This document shows, one piece after another, positions 25,939 to 34,772 of a stretch of 64,000 nucleotides of DNA. Source of the DNA: Leifsonia shinshuensis (GTDB lineage Bacteria; Actinomycetota; Actinomycetes; Actinomycetales; Microbacteriaceae); NCBI RefSeq assembly GCF_014217625.1, contig NZ_CP043641.1, positions 3,410,001-3,474,000 of the forward strand, written 5' to 3'. A model generated the notes under the pieces. It had not been told where the DNA came from, searched no databases, and was given only the letters and a program-made list of their open reading frames with translations. Numbering within the stretch: the first letter of the stretch is position 1; the number at the start of each line of letters is the position of its first letter. The position numbers and the translations under genes are program-made.

Positions 25939-26286
25939 TCAGGCGAGCAGCTTGGCTTTCGCGGCGCTGAACTCCTCGTCCGACAGGATGCCCTGCGAGT
26001 GCAGGGTGGCGAGCTGCTGGATCTTCGCCATCATGTCGTCGGCCGGAGCCGCGGCCGGAGCAGCCGGAGCCGCCGCGGCCTGCTGCGCCGCCGCGTCCTG
26101 TGCGGCCTGCTGCATCTGCGCCTGTTGCTGCTGCTGCTCGTACGCCTGCTGCTCGTACTTGTCTTCCGCCCGCTGCGCCTGCCGCCGCTGCACGTTGCCG
26201 GACACGGCGGTCGCCGTTCCGGCAACGACGGCCGTGCGGGCTGCCATCCCGATCAGTCCCGGGCGTCCCATTCGTCCTAAAGGCAT
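25939..26286 (-). CDS. SHOCT domain protein
   Basis: A 115-residue protein. A short alanine/glycine-rich hydrophobic N-terminus (residues 8-30) is followed by a glutamine-rich stretch (45-70), an Ala/Pro linker, and a C-terminal SHOCT domain (IQQLATLHSQGILSDEEFSAAKAKLL, residues 88-113). SHOCT modules are thought to mediate oligomerisation. It lies 12 bp behind the DUF6325 gene and is almost certainly cotranscribed; such pairs recur in actinobacteria. Function is unknown. Confidence 0.82.
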   Translation of the reverse strand: MPLGRMGRPGLIGMAARTAVVAGTATAVSGNVQRRQAQRAEDKYEQQAYEQQQQQAQMQQAAQDAAAQQAAAAPAAPAAAPADDMMAKIQQLATLHSQGILSDEEFSAAKAKLLA

Positions 26287-26298
26287 GTTCTCCGCTCC

Positions 26299-26766
26299 TC
26301 AGCTCTCGACCGTCTCGACGTCGGTGTCGGACTCCACGTAGTCCTCGAACTCCCCGGCCACGACCGCGTTGACGACCGGCGCGGGGATGCGCTCGCTGTG
26401 GACCACCAGACCGCCCGCCTGGAAGAACTTGCTGGCGAGCTCCTTCGCCCAGAGGTGCTCGATGACCATGATCGCGCCGGTCGTGCCCGGCTCGATCAGC
26501 TCGGCGATGGAGTCCACATCCTCCGCTCCTGCGAGGCCTCCGGCGTCCAGGCTGATGTCCGCCATGCCGATCTCGTCGCCGATCTCCTCCAGCTCCACGA
26601 TCTCCACACCGCCGTCGGCGTGGCGCATCACGAACACGAGGTCGAGGAGGCGGACCGTGCCGCTCTCCACCAGGTCGAGGATGGCCTGGACCACCCCGGG
26701 CGACGGCCTGTCGTTGTCGAACTGGGCGACGATGAACTCCGCCGGACCGTACTCGAATTCAGCCAT
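26299..26766 (-). CDS. DUF6325 family protein
   Basis: A 155-residue acidic cytoplasmic protein starting MAEFEYGPAEFIVAQFDND. The pattern GVVQAILDLVESGTVRLLDLVFVMRHADG resembles the DUF6325/DUF1269 proteins, which are found next to SHOCT genes. Function is unknown. The start is set at ATG 26766; a frame from 26802 would add 12 basic residues unlike the family. It is divergent from the alditol-oxidase-like gene. Confidence 0.8.
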   Translation of the reverse strand: MAEFEYGPAEFIVAQFDNDRPSPGVVQAILDLVESGTVRLLDLVFVMRHADGGVEIVELEEIGDEIGMADISLDAGGLAGAEDVDSIAELIEPGTTGAIMVIEHLWAKELASKFFQAGGLVVHSERIPAPVVNAVVAGEFEDYVESDTDVETVES

Positions 26767-26935
26767 CTCAAGCCTCCGTCCGCGGGCCGGTCCCGCTTTC
26801 ACGGCACAAGATACACAGGCGTACCCGGCCCGGCAATGACCGATTTCCGGCTCCAGGAGGCGGCGGAATGCGCACGGTCACATCCCTAGACTGGAACCCA
26901 TCGGACACAGCCGTCGGCGCGAGGAGAGGACCCTG

Positions 26936-28180
26936 GTGGGCGAGAAGAACTGGGCAGGAAACCATGAGTACCGGGCGCAGCGGATCGCCCGCCCGGCCAA
27001 CGTGGAGGAGCTCCGCGACGTGGTGACGGGCGCCGCCTCGGTGCGGGCCCTCGGCAGCAGGCACTCGTTCAACGACCTCGCGGACACCGACGGCGTGCTG
27101 GTCAGCACGGCCGGCCTCCCGGCGGACATCCGCATCGACCCGGACGCCCGCACGGTGACCGTGGGCGGCGGCGTCCGCTACGGCGACCTGGCCCGCGAGC
27201 TGCAGGCGGCGGGCTGGGCGCTGCACAACCTGGCGTCGCTGCCGCACATCTCGGTCGCCGGAGCGATCGCGACCGCGACGCACGGCTCGGGAGACCGCAA
27301 CGGCAACCTGTCGACCGCGGTCGCCGCGCTGCGCATCCTCACCGGGTCGGGCGAGCTGGTGGACTTCGCGCGCGGCGACGCCGGGTTCGAGGGCGCGGCC
27401 GTCTCGCTCGGCGCGCTGGGAGTGGTGACGGAGGTCGTCCTCGACATCCGGCCGACGTTCGACGCGCGGCAGCGGCTGTTCGGCGGCGTCCCGTGGGAGG
27501 CCGTGACCGGGCGCCTGAACGAGGTCACGTCCGCGGCGTACAGCGTCTCCCTCTTCACGACCTGGGACGAGGACACCGTCTCGCTGGCCTGGCTGAAGGA
27601 GCTGGACGGCGCTGCGACGGCGATCTCCGACGACTTCTTCGGCGCTCCCGCGCTCACCGAAGCGCGGCACATGATCGCGGCGATGGACGTCCGCAACACG
27701 ACCGAGCAGCTCGGCGTGGTGGGCCCGTGGAGCGAGCGCCTCGCGCACTTCCGGTTCGAGTTCACGCCGTCCAACGGTGAGGAGATCCAGTCCGAGTACC
27801 TGGTGCCCCGGGCGCGGGCGGTGGAGGCCATTCAGGCGGTGCGCGAACTGGGCCCGGTGATCGCGCCGCTGCTGCAGATCAGCGAGATCCGTACGGTCGC
27901 CGCGGACGACCTGTGGCTCTCGAGCGCGTACGGGACGGACGTGGTCGGCCTGCACTTCACTTGGTTCCGCGACCAGGCCGGTGTGGAGGCGGTGCTCCCG
28001 GCGCTGGAGGCGGCGCTGCTGCCGCTCGGCGCGCGCCCGCACTGGGGCAAGCTGTACGTCGACGCGGACGGGGTCGTGCCTGCGCTCTACCCGAAGCTGG
28101 ACGAGTTCCGGGCGCTCGCGTCGGCGCTCGACCCGGAGGGACGGTTCCGCAACCCGTTCCTGGACCGCTTGCTGAAGTAG
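26936..28180 (+). CDS. Alditol oxidase-like FAD protein (D-arabinono-1,4-lactone oxidase family)
   Basis: A 414-residue flavoprotein of the VAO/AldO type, which oxidises primary hydroxyls of sugar alcohols such as xylitol or sorbitol and produces hydrogen peroxide. His43 in RALGSRHSFND matches the residue that carries FAD covalently. ISVAGAIATATHGSGD is the second FAD-binding block, and the C-terminal ALO domain with HWGKLY is present. GTG 26936 follows GAGGAGAGGACCCTG. It converges on purD with 4 bp between. The preferred substrate is inferred from the family. Confidence 0.88.
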   Translation: MGEKNWAGNHEYRAQRIARPANVEELRDVVTGAASVRALGSRHSFNDLADTDGVLVSTAGLPADIRIDPDARTVTVGGGVRYGDLARELQAAGWALHNLASLPHISVAGAIATATHGSGDRNGNLSTAVAALRILTGSGELVDFARGDAGFEGAAVSLGALGVVTEVVLDIRPTFDARQRLFGGVPWEAVTGRLNEVTSAAYSVSLFTTWDEDTVSLAWLKELDGAATAISDDFFGAPALTEARHMIAAMDVRNTTEQLGVVGPWSERLAHFRFEFTPSNGEEIQSEYLVPRARAVEAIQAVRELGPVIAPLLQISEIRTVAADDLWLSSAYGTDVVGLHFTWFRDQAGVEAVLPALEAALLPLGARPHWGKLYVDADGVVPALYPKLDEFRALASALDPEGRFRNPFLDRLLK

Positions 28181-28184
28181 CGCG

Positions 28185-29447
28185 TCAGCGGCGCGCCACC
28201 CGCGCCGCGATGTCCGTCCGGTACTGCGCCCCCTCCAGCTCGATGCGCGCGACGGCGTCGTACGCCCGCTCGCGCGCCTCGTCGAAGGTCGTCCCGCGCG
28301 CGACGACCGAGAGGACGCGGCCGCCGGTCGCCAGCAGCGCGCCGGTGTCGGCGTCCCGTGCGGTCGCGGCGTGCGCGATCGTGACCTCCGGGACCTGCGC
28401 CGCCTCGTCCAGCCCGGTGATCGGCCGGCCGGTCTGCGGCGCCTCCGGGTAGCCCTCGCTCGCGAGCACCACGGTCACGGCGGTGTCGAACGCGAACTCG
28501 GGGCGCGGCATCCCGGACAGCTCGCCCGTGGCTGCGCCGTAGAGCAGCGTCGACAGCGGGGTGAGCAGCCGCGGCAGCACGACCTGCGTCTCGGGGTCGC
28601 CGAAGCGCGCGTTGAACTCGATCACGCGGATGCCCTTCGACGTCACGATCAGGCCGCAGTACAGGAGGCCGATGAACGGCGTCTGCTCGGAGGCCAGCTG
28701 CCGCACGGTCGGCAGGGCGATGGTGTCGATGACCTCGTCCACGAAGTTCTCCGGAAGCCAGGGGAGCGGCGAGTAGGCGCCCATCCCGCCGGTGTTCGGG
28801 CCGGCGTCGCCGTCGAGGAGGCGCTTGTAGTCCTGCGCCGGGCTGAGCGGGAGGACGGTGTGGCCGTCGCTGACCAGGAACAGTGAGACCTCCTCGCCGT
28901 CCAGGAACTCCTCGATCAGGACGCCGCCCTGCGCGAGGTAGTGGCGGGCGTGCTCGACGGCCGCGGCGCGGTCGGAGGTCACGATGACGCCCTTGCCCGC
29001 CGCGAGGCCGTCGGCCTTCACGACGTACGGGGCGCCGAACTCGTCCAGCGCGCGCTCGGCCTCCGCGAGGGTGCTCGCGCGGGCGGCGCGGCCGGTCGGG
29101 ACGCCGGCCTCCTCCATGATCCGCTTCGCGAACGTCTTGGACCCCTCCAGCTGGGCGGCGGCGCGGCCCGGGCCGAACACCGGGATGCCGCGGGTGCGCA
29201 GCGGGTCCGCGACGCCGGCGACCAGGGGAGCCTCCGGACCGATCACGACGAGCTCGACGCCGTTCTCGATCGCGTACTCGGCGACGGCGGCGCCGTCCAG
29301 GGGGTCGAGGCCGGTCTCGACGGGGACGTCGGCCGCGATCCCGGCGTTGCCCGGGGCCGCGACGATCGCGTGCCCGGCCTCCTCGGCCAGGAGCGCGGTG
29401 ATGATGGCGTGCTCGCGGGCACCGGAACCGAGGACCAGAATCTTCAC
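28185..29447 (-). CDS. purD: Phosphoribosylamine-glycine ligase
   Basis: GAR synthetase, an ATP-grasp ligase for step two of purine synthesis. The 420-residue protein begins (M)KILVLGSGAREHAI and holds PVFGPGRAAAQLEGSK, IEEFLDGEEVSLF and EFNARFGDPETQ. GTG 29447 is chosen because TAGCAT ends 7 nt upstream, the leaderless pattern seen at other genes in this window; an ATG at 29456 is the alternative. It is divergent from the SCP-like gene and the purF region. Confidence 0.95.
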   Translation of the reverse strand: MKILVLGSGAREHAIITALLAEEAGHAIVAAPGNAGIAADVPVETGLDPLDGAAVAEYAIENGVELVVIGPEAPLVAGVADPLRTRGIPVFGPGRAAAQLEGSKTFAKRIMEEAGVPTGRAARASTLAEAERALDEFGAPYVVKADGLAAGKGVIVTSDRAAAVEHARHYLAQGGVLIEEFLDGEEVSLFLVSDGHTVLPLSPAQDYKRLLDGDAGPNTGGMGAYSPLPWLPENFVDEVIDTIALPTVRQLASEQTPFIGLLYCGLIVTSKGIRVIEFNARFGDPETQVVLPRLLTPLSTLLYGAATGELSGMPRPEFAFDTAVTVVLASEGYPEAPQTGRPITGLDEAAQVPEVTIAHAATARDADTGALLATGGRVLSVVARGTTFDEARERAYDAVARIELEGAQYRTDIAARVARR

Positions 29448-29505
29448 GCGACCCATGCTAGAGGGCGCGGGCGCGGCCGTCCGACCCGGGTGCGAGGATG
29501 GGGGC

Positions 29506-29862
29506 ATGGCCAGAGCGAAGATCACCGACGACGTCGGCGGCGCGGCCGTCCGCGGCGCGCTGGCGGAGGGTGCCGACCGCAACACGACGGCCACCGCCGT
29601 GCGTTACCTCCTCCAGCGCCTGGCCGAGCGCGCGCCCGGCAACACCGTGGAGGTGCGGGTGCCCCCGTTCGGTGCTGTGCAGTGCATCCCGGGCCCGCGG
29701 CACACGCGCGGGACGCCGCCGAATGTGATCGAAACGGACGCCGCGACCTGGCTGGCGCTGGCCTCCGGGACCCTCTCCTGGGATGCCGGGATCGCCTCCG
29801 GCTCCGTGCACGCCTCCGGCCAGCGCGCGACCCTGGACGGCCTCCTCCCGCTCCGGTTCTGA
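29506..29862 (+). CDS. Sterol carrier family protein (bacterial SCP-like)
   Basis: A 118-residue protein of the small actinobacterial SCP2-like family (ARAKITDDVGGAAVRGAL at the start, VEVRVPPFGAVQCIPGPRHTRGTPPNVIETD in the middle). It is commonly encoded between purD and purF in actinobacteria. A lipid- or acyl-binding role is assumed from the fold; no function is established. It probably heads the rightward run to purF and purM. Confidence 0.8.
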   Translation: MARAKITDDVGGAAVRGALAEGADRNTTATAVRYLLQRLAERAPGNTVEVRVPPFGAVQCIPGPRHTRGTPPNVIETDAATWLALASGTLSWDAGIASGSVHASGQRATLDGLLPLRF

Positions 29863-29912
29863 CGGCGCCCGCCGTGGGCATCCGCTCAGGTGCGGTGAGG
29901 GAGAATGGAGGC

Positions 29913-30401
29913 ATGAGCCTGAACCCGGAGGAGTCCGCCGTGCCCGAAGAGGCGCACGCCGCCGACACCGCCGAACCCGGGCAGCCGGACGCCGAGGCGG
30001 CCCCGCAGCCCGACCCCGAGGTCGACGCCACCGTCACCGAGGCCGAGGTGCGCGTCCACCGCTCGCCGCGGTACTTCCGCTTCATGCTCACCGGAGCCGT
30101 CGTCTTCGGCGTCATCGCCCTCATCCTCACCTACGCCTTCCCGGCGAACCCGACCTACGACCGCGGCCAGGTCTTCGGCTTCCTGCTGGCGATCTGCGCG
30201 ACCATCGGCGTCGCCGTCGGCGCGCTGGTCGCCCTCCTGATCGACCGCGCGGTCACCCGCCGGGCCCGCACCGTGCAGGCGGATAGAATCGACGTGCGCC
30301 TTCCCGACCCTGCCGCCGAGCTCGACACCGAGCGCGGTGCGGAGCCGGGTCCCGATTCGGACGCGCGGGGCAACGGCTCCCGCCCGTCCGTCGACAGCTG
30401 A
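29913..30401 (+). CDS. Two-helix membrane protein upstream of purF
   Basis: A 162-residue protein. An acidic, proline-rich N-terminus (residues 1-47) leads to two transmembrane helices (about 55-77 and 89-113) and a polar C-terminal tail. Comparable small proteins lie before purF in many actinobacteria; their function is unknown. ATG 29913 is preceded by GAGAAT ending 6 nt upstream, but GGAGG is also present. It is followed by purF after 33 bp. Confidence 0.75.
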   Translation: MSLNPEESAVPEEAHAADTAEPGQPDAEAAPQPDPEVDATVTEAEVRVHRSPRYFRFMLTGAVVFGVIALILTYAFPANPTYDRGQVFGFLLAICATIGVAVGALVALLIDRAVTRRARTVQADRIDVRLPDPAAELDTERGAEPGPDSDARGNGSRPSVDS

Positions 30402-30434
30402 ACATCCCGGAATTCCTCGAGAAAGGGGCCCGCT

Positions 30435-32033
30435 GTGGCCGGAGGCGACGGTCGTCTGAGTCATGATCTTCTGCCCGGTGAGAAGGGGCCGCAGGACGCC
30501 TGCGGCGTCTTCGGAGTGTGGGCGCCCGGCGAGGAGGTCGCCAAGCTCAGCTACTTCGGCCTCTACGCCCTGCAGCACCGCGGGCAGGAGTCCGCGGGAA
30601 TCGCGACGAGCGACGGCGACAAGATCCTCATCTACAAGGACATGGGGCTCGTCTCCCAGGTCTTCAACGAGAACGCGCTGAACTCGCTGCCCGGCCACAT
30701 CGCCGTCGGCCACACGCGCTACTCCACCACCGGCGCCTCCAGCTGGCAGAACGCGCAGCCGACGCTCGGCCGCACCTCCAGCGGAACCGTCGCGCTGGGC
30801 CACAACGGCAACCTGACCAACACCGCCGAGCTGATGCAGCTCGTCCACGAGCGCTACCCGCAGCTCGACGGCGAGCTGTCCCGCGGCAACACGACCGACA
30901 CCGCCGTCGTCACCGCGCTGCTCACCGGCGACCTCGACCACACGCTGGAGGCCACGGCGCTGGAGGTGCTGCCTAAGCTGCGCGGCGCCTTCTGCCTGGT
31001 CTTCATGGACGAGCACACCCTCTACGCGGCGCGCGACCCGCAGGGCGTGCGCCCGCTGGTGCTCGGCCGCCTGGAGCGCGGCTGGGTCGTCGCGTCCGAG
31101 ACCGCCGCACTCGACATCGTCGGCGCGAGCTTCGTGCGCGAGGTGGAGCCCGGCGAGCTGATCGCGATCGACGAGAACGGCCTCCGCACCCAGCGCTTCG
31201 CCACCGAGAAGCGCGCGGGCTGCGTCTTCGAGTACGTCTACCTCGCCCGGCCGGACACCACGATCGCCGGCCGCGGCGTCTACGAGGCCCGCGTCGAGAT
31301 GGGCCGCCAGCTCGCCCGCGAGCACGAGGTGGAGGCCGACCTGGTCATCCCGACGCCCGAGTCCGGCACCCCGGCGGCGATCGGCTACGCGCAGGCGTCC
31401 GGCATCCCGTTCGGGCAGGGCCTGGTCAAGAACTCCTACGTCGGCCGCACCTTCATCCAGCCGTCGCAGACCATCCGCCAGCGCGGCATCAAGCTCAAGC
31501 TGAACCCGCTCAAGGAGGTCATCAAGGGCAAGCGCCTCGTGGTGGTCGACGACTCGATCGTGCGCGGCAACACGCAGCGCGCGCTCGTCTCGATGCTGCG
31601 GGAGGCCGGAGCGGCCGAGGTGCACGTCCGAATCTCCAGCCCGCCCATCACCTGGCCGTGCTTCTACGGGATCGACTTCGCCTCCCGCGCGGAGCTGATC
31701 GCGACCGGCCTGGGCGTGGACGAGGTCCGCCAGTCGATCGGCGCCGACTCCCTCGGCTACCTGTCGGAGGACGGCATGATCGCCGCGACCGACCAGCCGC
31801 GCGAGCGCCTGTGCACCGCGTGCTTCACCGGCGTCTACCCGATCGAGCTGCCCGACGCCCACCACCTCGGCAAGAACCTCCTGGAGCGCCCGGGCGACGA
31901 CGCTGCGGAGCGTGCGGCGACGGTCGAGGCGACCGACACCGGCGCGGACGCGTCGAGCGACGGCTGCGAGCCGGGGCCGGACTCGGAGTACGAGCGGCTG
32001 CTGTCGTTCGGGGACCCGGGGCGGCAGGAGTAG
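30435..32033 (+). CDS. purF: Amidophosphoribosyltransferase
   Basis: The committed step of purine synthesis: glutamine and PRPP give phosphoribosylamine. The 532-residue protein is made as a precursor; the N-terminal nucleophile is Cys23 in GPQDACGVFGVW, freed by removal of a 22-residue propeptide. The PRPP loop VVVDDSIVRGNT lies near residue 369, and C-terminal iron-sulfur-type cysteines are seen in LCTACFTGVYP. The last 45 residues are acidic and not conserved in type. GTG 30435 has GAAAGGGG upstream. Confidence 0.97.
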   Translation: MAGGDGRLSHDLLPGEKGPQDACGVFGVWAPGEEVAKLSYFGLYALQHRGQESAGIATSDGDKILIYKDMGLVSQVFNENALNSLPGHIAVGHTRYSTTGASSWQNAQPTLGRTSSGTVALGHNGNLTNTAELMQLVHERYPQLDGELSRGNTTDTAVVTALLTGDLDHTLEATALEVLPKLRGAFCLVFMDEHTLYAARDPQGVRPLVLGRLERGWVVASETAALDIVGASFVREVEPGELIAIDENGLRTQRFATEKRAGCVFEYVYLARPDTTIAGRGVYEARVEMGRQLAREHEVEADLVIPTPESGTPAAIGYAQASGIPFGQGLVKNSYVGRTFIQPSQTIRQRGIKLKLNPLKEVIKGKRLVVVDDSIVRGNTQRALVSMLREAGAAEVHVRISSPPITWPCFYGIDFASRAELIATGLGVDEVRQSIGADSLGYLSEDGMIAATDQPRERLCTACFTGVYPIELPDAHHLGKNLLERPGDDAAERAATVEATDTGADASSDGCEPGPDSEYERLLSFGDPGRQE

Positions 32034-32085
32034 GGGCTGCCGAGCGCGGTCGGCGGCGAGTAGGGCGCCCGGATACCATGGAGCA

Positions 32086-33207
32086 GTGACCGAGCCCACC
32101 GCATCCTCGTCCTCCTCCTATGCCGCCGCAGGCGTCGACACCGCCGCCGGCGACCGCGCCGTCGAGCTGATGAAGGCCGCTGTGGCGCGCACGCAGGGCC
32201 CGCAGGTACTGGGCGGGGTCGGCGGGTTCGCGGGCATGTTCGACGTGTCCGCGCTGAAGGTGTTCCGGCGGCCACTGCTCGCGACCTCGACCGACGGCGT
32301 CGGCACCAAGGTCGCGATCGCGCAGGCGCTCGACAAGCACGACACCATCGGCCAGGACCTGGTCGGGATGGTCGTCGACGACATCGTCGTGGTGGGAGCG
32401 CGCCCGCTGTTCATGACCGACTACATCGCGTGCGGCAAGGTCGTCCCCGAGCGGATCGCGGCGATCGTCGCCGGGATCGCCCGCGCCTGCGAGGAGACCG
32501 GCACGGCGCTGGTCGGCGGCGAGACCGCCGAACACCCCGGCCTCCTCGGCCCGGACGACTACGACGTCGCCGGCGCGGCGGTCGGCGCGGTGGAGGCCGA
32601 CGAACTGCTGGGCGCCGAGCGCGTCCGCGACGGCGACGTGGTGCTCGCGCTGGCGTCGTCCGGCATCCACTCGAACGGCTTCTCGCTGGTGCGGCACATC
32701 CTCGCGCAGCGCGGCATCGCCTTCACCGACCGGCTGGACGAGTTCGGCGGCACGGTCGGCGAGGCGCTGCTGGAGCCGACCCGGCTCTACACGTCGCCGC
32801 TGCTGCGGGTGCTCGAGAACCCGTCGTTCGCGGGCGCTGTGCACTCGCTCAGCCACGTGACCGGCGGCGGAATCGCCGCGAACCTGGCGCGGGTCCTCCC
32901 GGTCGGATCGTGGGTGGAGGTCGACCGCTCGACCTGGTCGCCGAGCCCGGTGTTCCGCGTGCTGAGCGACCTGGCCGGCAGCAGCCTGGAGTCGTCGGAG
33001 GGCACCTGGAACCTCGGCATCGGGATGTTCGCCGTCGTCGCGCCGGAAGCCGCGGACGCGATCGCTGCGGCGATCACGGCGGACGGCATTCCGGCCTGGC
33101 GGGCCGGTGTGGTGTCGACGGCGGGGCGCGATCTGGGCGGGTTCGAGCAGGGCGCCAAGGGCGTCGACGGCGGCGCGGTGCGGCTCGTGGGGGCGTACGC
33201 GAGCTGA
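32086..33207 (+). CDS. purM: Phosphoribosylformylglycinamidine cyclo-ligase
   Basis: AIR synthetase, which closes the imidazole ring in an ATP-dependent step. The 373-residue protein shows TSTDGVGTKVAIA, VGGETAEHPG, SSGIHSNGFSLVR and HVTGGGIAANLARVLP. It starts at GTG 32086, with TACCAT (32074-32079) ending 6 nt upstream, so it may have its own leaderless message besides readthrough from purF 52 bp away. Confidence 0.97.
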   Translation: MTEPTASSSSSYAAAGVDTAAGDRAVELMKAAVARTQGPQVLGGVGGFAGMFDVSALKVFRRPLLATSTDGVGTKVAIAQALDKHDTIGQDLVGMVVDDIVVVGARPLFMTDYIACGKVVPERIAAIVAGIARACEETGTALVGGETAEHPGLLGPDDYDVAGAAVGAVEADELLGAERVRDGDVVLALASSGIHSNGFSLVRHILAQRGIAFTDRLDEFGGTVGEALLEPTRLYTSPLLRVLENPSFAGAVHSLSHVTGGGIAANLARVLPVGSWVEVDRSTWSPSPVFRVLSDLAGSSLESSEGTWNLGIGMFAVVAPEAADAIAAAITADGIPAWRAGVVSTAGRDLGGFEQGAKGVDGGAVRLVGAYAS

Positions 33208-33259
33208 CGGGCGCCCGCCGCGCTTCGCCATCGGAGGACTTCCGCGCCCCCGGCGGGCC

Positions 33260-33314
33260 GATCTCCTCCGCTGACTGCGATTCGGCGTTGTCGGGCACGC
33301 GATCTCCTCCGTTG
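33260..33314. repeat. Two copies of a GATCTCCTCCGYTG motif in the purM-Calx gap
   Basis: GATCTCCTCCGCTG (33260-33273) and GATCTCCTCCGTTG (33301-33314) lie 41 bp apart; an identical copy of the first is at 19122-19135, next to another gene end. The 176-bp gap otherwise holds only the -10-like TAGGGT of the next gene. The motif may be part of a dispersed intergenic element; its function is unknown. Confidence 0.45.
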
Positions 33315-33383
33315 GCGACCCCGCCCGACGTGCCCCCTTCGTGGAGGCGCGGAGCAGCGCGGGCTCCCGCTAGGGTGGCCAAT

Positions 33384-34661
33384 GTGACCCCCAACGCCAG
33401 CCTCCGCTTGGCGTGCGCGCTGGGGGCGGCGCTCGTCGCGGTGGCGCTCGCGGGGGCGCCCGCGTTCGCGGCGGCGACACCGAGCCCGACGCCGACCCCG
33501 AGTCCGACGGCCACGGCCGGCCCGGACGACCTCACCCCGTTCGTCGACTGCGTCCAGGACGCCCCGCTCGGCGCCGTGACCTCGCGCACCGTGGTTCTCG
33601 GCTACCGCTCGACGGCCTCCGCGCCGGTGTCCCTGACTCCCGGTTCGGGCAGCGACGACCTGTCGCCGGGCGCCGCCGACCGCGGGCAGCCGTCGGCCTT
33701 CCTCCCGGGCGAGCACCACGGCGCGTGGCTGCTGACGGTGGATGCCGCTGCCGAGCCGTCGCTGACCTGGACGCTGGGCGGCCGATCGGCCACGGTCGAC
33801 GCGTCCGCCCCCGCCTGCACCGACGCCACCGCGGTCGCCCTCAGTGCGCCGGCGACCGCGACCTCCACGGGCACGATCGCCGTGTCCGCGACCGTCAGCC
33901 GGTTCCTGCTCGGGGCGCCGGACGCCGGCACGGTCGCGTTCGCCATCGACGGCGCGTCAGCAACGACGGTCGCCGTCGCCGCGGGCGGCGTCGCCCGAGC
34001 CGACCTGGCCGCCCCGGCCGCGGGCGCCCACACCGTCACCGCGACCTTCGCTCCCGCCGCCGGCTCCACCCTCCGGGCCGCCACGGCAACCGCGCCGCTG
34101 ACGGTCGCCGCGGCGTCCGGTCCGCTCGCCGTCGTGGCGGACAGCGTCGTCTCCGGCAGCACCTCCGTCACGGTCACCGTCACGCGCTCGGCCGCCGCCG
34201 GCCGGGTCACCGCGGACTTCGCGACCGTCGACGGAACGGCGCATGCCGGAACCGACTACGCCGCGGCCTCCGGAACCCTCGCGCTCGCCGACGGCCAGGC
34301 GACCGCGACCACGACGGTGAGCCTGCCCGCCCGCGCCCCCGGCTCGCCGGCCTCCGTGTTCTTCGTAGTCCTGAAGCACGCGACGGCGGAGGTCGGCGGC
34401 GCGGTCGCGATGGTGTCGTTGCCCGCAGTCCCGGCCGCGACCCCGGCGTCGGTCGCGGCGGGGACCACCGGCGGAGGAGGCGCGGCGGGCGCGGCCTCCG
34501 CGCTCCCGCAGGGCGACCCGACCGCGCACACGCCGGTCGCCGGCGCCCCCGCCGGCCAGGACCTCCTTCTCCTCCTGGGCGCCGCCCTGATCACGGTCGG
34601 GGGCATCGCGGGTGTGATCGGGCTGTTCCGGTCGGTGCGCACCCGCGACGCGCTGTTCTGA
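33384..34661 (+). CDS. Secreted or surface protein with Ig-like and Calx-beta domains
   Basis: A 425-residue exported protein. The signal peptide covers residues 1-29 (ALGAALVAVALAGAPAFAAA), followed by a TPSPTPTPSPT linker, a domain of unknown type (45-145), an Ig-like repeat (150-245), a Calx-beta domain (VTADFATVDGTAHAGTDYAAASGTLALADGQ, near 270-345) and a glycine/alanine linker. A C-terminal membrane helix (about 395-415) ends in RSVRTRDALF. It has no LPxTG motif, so anchoring is by the helix. GTG 33384 follows TAGGGT by 7 nt. It may act in adhesion; this is inference from the domains. Confidence 0.82.
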   Translation: MTPNASLRLACALGAALVAVALAGAPAFAAATPSPTPTPSPTATAGPDDLTPFVDCVQDAPLGAVTSRTVVLGYRSTASAPVSLTPGSGSDDLSPGAADRGQPSAFLPGEHHGAWLLTVDAAAEPSLTWTLGGRSATVDASAPACTDATAVALSAPATATSTGTIAVSATVSRFLLGAPDAGTVAFAIDGASATTVAVAAGGVARADLAAPAAGAHTVTATFAPAAGSTLRAATATAPLTVAAASGPLAVVADSVVSGSTSVTVTVTRSAAAGRVTADFATVDGTAHAGTDYAAASGTLALADGQATATTTVSLPARAPGSPASVFFVVLKHATAEVGGAVAMVSLPAVPAATPASVAAGTTGGGGAAGAASALPQGDPTAHTPVAGAPAGQDLLLLLGAALITVGGIAGVIGLFRSVRTRDALF

Positions 34662-34772
34662 TCGGGCGTGGGCGACGCCAGGATGACGGGCGATCGGCCC
34701 ATGACAAACGTCACCCCGAATCCCTGACGCCTCCCCTGCGCGGTGCCGCCCCGCACCCGGCACTCTGAGACG

